The translations under genes were made by a program, and so were the position numbers. The notes below the pieces were generated by a model. The model ran no database searches. It was not told the origin of the DNA and saw only the letters and a program-made list of their open reading frames with translations. A DNA stretch of 64,000 bases from RUG11690 sp045616665. GTDB lineage: Bacteria; Bacteroidota; Bacteroidia; Bacteroidales; WCHB1-69. The stretch covers positions 22,844-86,843 of the forward strand of contig JAZLHE010000052.1 of assembly GCA_045616665.1 (NCBI GenBank), read 5' to 3'. The first letter of the stretch is position 1; each line of letters begins with the position of its first letter. This document shows, one piece after another, positions 59,974-64,000 of this stretch.

Positions 59974-61332
59974 ATGGTAAAGCCATCAATCCCCAAAGGC
60001 ACACGCGACTTCTCTCCTACCGAGATGATTCGTCGCAATTATATTTTCGACACCATCAAGTCCGTGTTCAAAAAGCACGCATTTTTGCCCATTGAAACGC
60101 CGTCAATGGAAAACCTTTCCACTTTGATGGGCAAATATGGTGAAGAAGGAGACCGTCTGCTTTTCAAAATCCTCAACTCCGGCGATTTCAAACAAGGGGT
60201 TGATTTTGAAAATCTGAACAGCAACCAACTTACTTCCAAGATTTGCGAAAAGGGATTGAGATACGACCTTACCGTTCCTTTTGCCAGATATGTGGTTCAG
60301 CACCAAGCGGAAATCTCCTTTCCGTTCAAGCGTTACCAAATGCAACCCGTTTGGCGTGCCGACAGACCTCAAAAAGGGCGTTATCGTGAATTTTACCAGT
60401 GCGATGTTGATGTCATCGGCAGTCCGAGCTTGATGAATGAAGCCGAACTGATGCAGATGACGGACGAGATTTTTGCCTCTTTCAAGATTCCCGTCGTCAT
60501 CAAGATCAACAACCGTAAAATTTTATCCGGCATTGCCGAAGTGGTTGGCGAAGCCGAAAAACTGACTGATATCTGCACTGCCATTGACAAACTGGATAAA
60601 ATCGGGAAGGAAAAAGTCTGCGAAGAACTGCTTGAACGCGGTTTGAGTCAGCAGGCCATCGACAGTATGGAACCTTTCTTTAATTTTTGTGGAAGTAACG
60701 AGGAAAAACTGGCACAATTGGGCCAAGTATTTGCCAACAGCGAAATAGGCACCAAAGGCATAGCCGAAATTCGACAAATGTTGGCCTACGCCGCCTTGAT
60801 GGACATTCACTCCGAGATTGAACTGGACATCACATTGGCACGTGGATTAAACTACTACACCGGGGCTATTTTTGAAGTCAAGGCAAAGAATGTCTCCATC
60901 GGCAGCATTTCCGGTGGTGGCCGCTACGACGACCTTACCGGCATCTTTGGTTTAAAGAATATGTCTGGTGTAGGCATTTCATACGGTGCAGAACGTATCT
61001 ATGACGTACTCAACGAACTCAACCTGTTCCCCACCGACATCGACTCTCCTGTCAAGGCCCTGTTTATCAATTTTGGAGAAAAAGAAGAACTTTATGCCCT
61101 CAAGGGACTGCAAATACTTCGTCAGGCTGGAATCGCGAGCGAGTTATTTCCCGAAAAGGCCAAAATCGGCAAGCAAATGACCCACGCCAATGCCAAAGCT
61201 ATTCCTTACGTCATTATGGCTGGAGAAGACGAAATGGCAGAAAACACTTATACGCTGAAAGATATGAATAGCGGGGAACAAAACAAGTACCCCATTGAAA
61301 AGATAGTTTCAATCATCTGTTCGCACCTATAG
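59974..61332 (+). CDS. hisS: Histidyl-tRNA synthetase
   Basis: A 452-residue class II synthetase charging tRNA-His. Motif 1 is KGTRDFSPTEMIRRNYIF near the start, motif 2 is QPVWRADRPQKGRYREFYQ near residue 125, the histidine-binding segment is LARGLNYYTG and motif 3 is SGVGISYGAERI. The C-terminal anticodon-binding domain begins near residue 360 (PVKALFINFGEKEEL). All class II motifs are intact and the length is standard. It follows obgE by 44 bases and precedes a DUF389 gene by 79 bases that show no recognisable terminator. Confidence 0.96.
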   Translation: MVKPSIPKGTRDFSPTEMIRRNYIFDTIKSVFKKHAFLPIETPSMENLSTLMGKYGEEGDRLLFKILNSGDFKQGVDFENLNSNQLTSKICEKGLRYDLTVPFARYVVQHQAEISFPFKRYQMQPVWRADRPQKGRYREFYQCDVDVIGSPSLMNEAELMQMTDEIFASFKIPVVIKINNRKILSGIAEVVGEAEKLTDICTAIDKLDKIGKEKVCEELLERGLSQQAIDSMEPFFNFCGSNEEKLAQLGQVFANSEIGTKGIAEIRQMLAYAALMDIHSEIELDITLARGLNYYTGAIFEVKAKNVSIGSISGGGRYDDLTGIFGLKNMSGVGISYGAERIYDVLNELNLFPTDIDSPVKALFINFGEKEELYALKGLQILRQAGIASELFPEKAKIGKQMTHANAKAIPYVIMAGEDEMAENTYTLKDMNSGEQNKYPIEKIVSIICSHL

Positions 61333-61411
61333 TCCAATCCCGTTCCTTGGCCACTACTATAAGTGCTAAAACAACTATTACTCACGCTGTTAACCCATAA
61401 AAACACATAGT

Positions 61412-62803
61412 ATGACCACTGAAAACAATCCCTCAAGAAAACCACGCAACTCGCGATGGATGCAATGGTATCGCGATTTTCACGCCTGGTTCAAACGGAC
61501 AGTTAAAATTCGCGAAGACACAGATTACGAAGCCACCATAGAAAGTATCGGCAATTCCATTGAATTCAAAGGAACGAATGTGTGGATTTTATTTTTTGCC
61601 ATCATTGTAGCCTCTATTGGACTGAATGTCAATTCCACCGCCGTCATTATTGGTGCCATGCTTATTTCACCCCTTATGGGCCCTATCAACGGCATTGGTT
61701 TGGCTATCGGCATTACCGACAACGAGTTGCTGAAAAAGTCGCTCAACAACTTGCTTATTATGGTGATTATCAGTTTAATAGCATCATTCTTCTATTTTCT
61801 GTTATCACCACTTGGCGATGCCCAGTCCGAACTGCTTGCCCGCACCCGGCCCACCATTTTTGACGTGTTGATTGCCTTCTTTGGCGGTTCTGCTGGAATT
61901 GTCGCCATCACCAGAAAATCGCAACCATTCACCGTGATATCGGGAGTTGCCATTGCCACCGCATTGATGCCGCCGTTGTGTACGGCCGGTTACGGTTTGG
62001 CCACACTTCAATTTAAATACTTTTTCGGTGCTTTCTACCTGTTTTTCATCAACTCCTTCTTCATCGCATTAGCCACATACTTAGGAATCAAATACCTCCA
62101 TTTTCCTAACAAAAAATATTTAGACCCCACACGAAACAAATTAGTTAAGCGTTCCATTTATATTTTTTCCATACTCGTCACGATTCCAAGCATTATCATC
62201 GCCTTTCAAGTCGTGAGGGAAAGTTCCTTTAATGCCGCGTCAAAAAAATTCATCACTGAAATTCAGGACTCAAAATACTTTGAAAAAGCACAACTCATCA
62301 ATTCTAAAAAAGAGTTTGGAAACAAAAAACAAGAAATTACGCTGTCCGTCGTTGGCCAATTGTCCAACAAGGATATTCAGGAGATGCAAAATATTATGCG
62401 AAAAAATTACGGATTATATCGCGCCGATTTAATTGTCAAACAAACGGACAACAACTATATTTCGGGAGAAAACTCAGAACTTATTGAGGCCATTATCGAT
62501 AAAAAAGACGAGCAATTGGCCAAAAGCGAAGAAAAAATCCTACTTTTAGAAAACGAATTGCAGAAAATCAACAAAAACCAACAAGACAATGCGCAAATTG
62601 CCAAAGAATTGTCCGTACAATATCCTTTCATCACCTCATTTTCGGTAACGAATCTTGTCTATACGCAAACAAAAACACTAAAGAACGACACTATTCCGAC
62701 CATTTTCGTCAATTATTCAGAAAATATAAGTGCCGACCAAAAGCAACAACTCATCAATTGGCTTCGGATTCGTTTAGATTGTCCTGAATTACAATTACGA
62801 TAA
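61412..62803 (+). CDS. DUF389-family membrane protein
   Basis: A 463-residue protein of the DUF389 (TIGR00341-like) family. The first 70 residues are basic and soluble; about residues 50-230 hold six or so hydrophobic helices with GAMLISPLMGPINGIG (the family signature) and GGSAGIVAI. The last half is soluble with a coiled-coil-like segment (KSEEKILLLENELQKINK near 370). The role of the family is not established; membrane-associated transport or signalling has been proposed. It is followed 15 bases later by the convergent radical SAM stop. No annotated partner is adjacent. Confidence 0.85.
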   Translation: MTTENNPSRKPRNSRWMQWYRDFHAWFKRTVKIREDTDYEATIESIGNSIEFKGTNVWILFFAIIVASIGLNVNSTAVIIGAMLISPLMGPINGIGLAIGITDNELLKKSLNNLLIMVIISLIASFFYFLLSPLGDAQSELLARTRPTIFDVLIAFFGGSAGIVAITRKSQPFTVISGVAIATALMPPLCTAGYGLATLQFKYFFGAFYLFFINSFFIALATYLGIKYLHFPNKKYLDPTRNKLVKRSIYIFSILVTIPSIIIAFQVVRESSFNAASKKFITEIQDSKYFEKAQLINSKKEFGNKKQEITLSVVGQLSNKDIQEMQNIMRKNYGLYRADLIVKQTDNNYISGENSELIEAIIDKKDEQLAKSEEKILLLENELQKINKNQQDNAQIAKELSVQYPFITSFSVTNLVYTQTKTLKNDTIPTIFVNYSENISADQKQQLINWLRIRLDCPELQLR

Positions 62804-62818
62804 AATAATACCTGCAAA

Positions 62819-63574
62819 TCAACCTCTGATTTGAACTTTGAAACCTTCGTCGATCAAAGGCTGTACCAATTGGCGCATTTTTTCTTCTGAAAATTTCACC
62901 AAACCTTCTTGAGGCGTTGGGCGATTAATGGTATAAACCATAATTTCACGAGGATGCAATTCCCGAACAATATCCATCCAAGGATTGACAATTTCAGGAT
63001 TTGCGGAATCAAAATCACTACTTTGAAGCATCATCGTTTGAAGGATAAAATCGCCATTGAACTGTTTTAAGGCATCAATCACCCGACGCACATCATACCC
63101 AGGAGCCGGACGATTAATTTTTGCAATCCACTCATTGGTCGGCGCGTCAATTTTCATAATAGGTTTATCCACTTTACGCAAAGCGGCAAAAACAGCCGGA
63201 ATATGAGCACGTGTGCCATTGGACAAAATGGAGACTTGAGCTTGAGGAAAATATTGATCCCGCAACGCCATTGTATCATCTACTATTTGAGGAAAATCCG
63301 GATTCAGCGTAGATTCACCATCTCCACTGAATGTTATGGAATCGATAGGTGTTCCATTTTTGGCACATTCCTTCAATTTTGCTTCCAATGCTGCTTTAAC
63401 TTCATTAGCTTTGGGAAGATACTGGTCTTCTTTACCATCCTTGTTCCATCCACATTCACAATAGATGCAATCGAAATTACAGAATTTTCCATTTTCGGGA
63501 AGAATATTTAATCCTAATGAATTTCCCAAACGGCGGGAATGAATGGGACCAAAAACAGTTTTTTCTCTAAGCAT
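62819..63574 (-). CDS. Radical SAM protein (COG0731-like)
   Basis: A 251-residue radical SAM protein. The [4Fe-4S] site is the CxxxCxxC in CNFDCIYC near residue 33, preceded by FGPIHSRRLGNSLGLN, an opening shared with the wyosine-synthesis-related COG0731 group. SFSGDGESTLNP (about residue 83) is the glycine-rich SAM-binding segment. The barrel is compact, with no SPASM or other auxiliary cluster domain visible. Close relatives are widespread in Bacteroidota with no established reaction. It has its own -7 box 20 bases upstream of the ATG. Confidence 0.83.
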   Translation of the reverse strand: MLREKTVFGPIHSRRLGNSLGLNILPENGKFCNFDCIYCECGWNKDGKEDQYLPKANEVKAALEAKLKECAKNGTPIDSITFSGDGESTLNPDFPQIVDDTMALRDQYFPQAQVSILSNGTRAHIPAVFAALRKVDKPIMKIDAPTNEWIAKINRPAPGYDVRRVIDALKQFNGDFILQTMMLQSSDFDSANPEIVNPWMDIVRELHPREIMVYTINRPTPQEGLVKFSEEKMRQLVQPLIDEGFKVQIRG

Positions 63575-63594
63575 TACACAATATTTTTAGTTAT

Positions 63595-63602
63595 GCAAAA
63601 AT
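63595..63602 (-). promoter_or_regulatory. -7 promoter element for the radical SAM gene
   Basis: The minus strand reads TATTTTTG followed by C, 20 bases upstream of the ATG at 63574. Confidence 0.65.
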
Positions 63603-63915
63603 ACGATTTTTTTGATTCAAATGGATACTTTCGGCAACGTCAAAAGCAGATAACGAAAAAATGAGTTTTTATAATGTGTGCGGACTCAGATTCGCACTAT
63701 TTCCACAATTAGCATAAAGTTTCATTTTCGCCATTATAAATTTAACACATCTATTCATCATTTGTTAAATTTAATTCATTATCAATCTGATTTTTAGCGA
63801 AATAAAAATTTATCAACAATTGTACAATTACATTGTTTTTATGTTTATTTTTGCAAAGTGATAACAAAAATAATAATTATTATTTTTTACAATATTAATT
63901 ATCAATATTGAATTT
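63603..63915. other. Gene-free spacer upstream of the Rpn-family gene
   Basis: About 310 bases, AT-rich, with no open frame of note. A short GTGCG/CGCAC inverted repeat near 63677-63696 and the promoter below are the only features I can see. Confidence 0.5.
63846..63853 (+). promoter_or_regulatory. -7 promoter element for the Rpn-family gene
   Basis: TATTTTTG followed by C, 62 bases upstream of the ATG at 63916; a TTG at 63820-63822 is 23 bases further upstream as a possible -33 box. Confidence 0.62.
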
Positions 63916-64000
63916 ATGGAAGAAAAGATTTTTGATGAATCAATTTGCTACATTGACCCGCTGTCCGATTTCGGCTTTAAGCGCGTGTTTGGCCTCGACG
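63916..64000 (+). CDS. Rpn-family recombination-promoting nuclease, N-terminal part (runs off window)
   Basis: Only the first 28 codons are present. After MEEKIFDESICYI comes DPLSDFGFKRVFGLD, the N-terminal signature of Rpn/PD-(D/E)XK nuclease family putative transposases (T_den_put_tspse). The catalytic residues and C-terminal repeat lie beyond the window, so intactness cannot be judged. The GC content rises sharply at the coding region compared with the AT-rich spacer, as it does in the remnant at 5510-5902. These proteins promote RecA-independent recombination in E. coli and are often multicopy in Bacteroidales. It has a credible promoter. Confidence 0.85.
   Translation, partial: MEEKIFDESICYIDPLSDFGFKRVFGLD

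Noticed and set aside
1..64000. CRISPR arrays, prophage genes, restriction systems, insertion-sequence ends
   Set aside because: No regular repeat-spacer array, phage structural or integrase gene, methylase or transposase other than the Rpn-family pieces was seen in reading the window.

Overview
The window reads as chromosomal DNA of a Bacteroidota bacterium, most likely order Bacteroidales. The grounds are: type IX secretion (T9SS) sorting domains on two large secreted proteins; a TonB-dependent receptor paired with DUF4249 lipoproteins; PorT-like and DUF5723-like outer-membrane barrels; no visible Shine-Dalgarno sites; and repeated Bacteroidota-type -7 boxes (TAnnTTTG, usually followed by C) just upstream of genes. 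The genus cannot be named from what is visible. Most of the window is ordinary core genome. No prophage, insertion sequence or CRISPR array was seen.

Layout. 1-4252 (+): the tail of a B12-type radical SAM protein, a small unknown protein, an exported esterase, and a tight pair of phenylacetate-CoA-ligase-like enzyme plus acyltransferase. 4262-5370 (-): pspC and nadA with an ATGA overlap. 5510-5902 (+): an internally deleted remnant of an Rpn/PD-(D/E)XK nuclease; a second member of that family starts at 63916 and runs off the window. 5893-9975 (-): an operon of orphan OmpR-type regulator, TonB-dependent receptor and DUF4249 lipoprotein. 10146-12505 (-): glycosyltransferase and a CobW GTPase with a long His/Asp tract. 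12675-15197 (+): pyrF-pyrK-pyrD; pyrE lies apart at 58376. 15199-17106 (-): a PorT-like barrel with a second DUF4249 lipoprotein. 17359-28789 (-): short-chain fatty acid transporter, TerC, tadA, tlyA, pepD, a LolD-type ATPase, manA, an unknown exported protein, a LysM lytic transglycosylase and a MORN-repeat protein.

29065-35990 (+): a three-gene envelope island made of a 1253-residue T9SS type B protein, a lipoprotein and an outer-membrane barrel protein, followed by pgi and rsmE. A perfect 17-bp-stem terminator at 38091 separates these from gyrA and two related TPR proteins on the minus strand. 43364-46775 (-): ansA, rpe and a lipoprotein esterase, with a four-run G-quadruplex motif between ansA and rpe. 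46883-48754 (-): an Omp28-like T9SS type A protein. Then come nhaD (+), a nucleoside phosphorylase, a sugar MFS transporter and a Na+/alanine symporter (-), and tRNA-Val(TAC) (-).

54597-56823 (+): a CrtI-like FAD oxidoreductase and a FabG of the kind found in aryl-polyene/dialkylresorcinol (flexirubin) clusters, standing without ketosynthase or carrier-protein genes. The oxidoreductase has no usable ATG, GTG or TTG start before its dinucleotide-binding motif. The rest is a DUF4932-type metallopeptidase (-), pyrE, obgE, hisS, a DUF389 membrane protein (+) and a radical SAM enzyme (-).

I saw no clear new defence or mobile system. The most useful leads are the startless CrtI-like gene with its isolated FabG, the Rpn-family remnant, the three-gene T9SS island, the regulator with an insertion in its DNA-binding wing, and the intergenic G-quadruplex motif.
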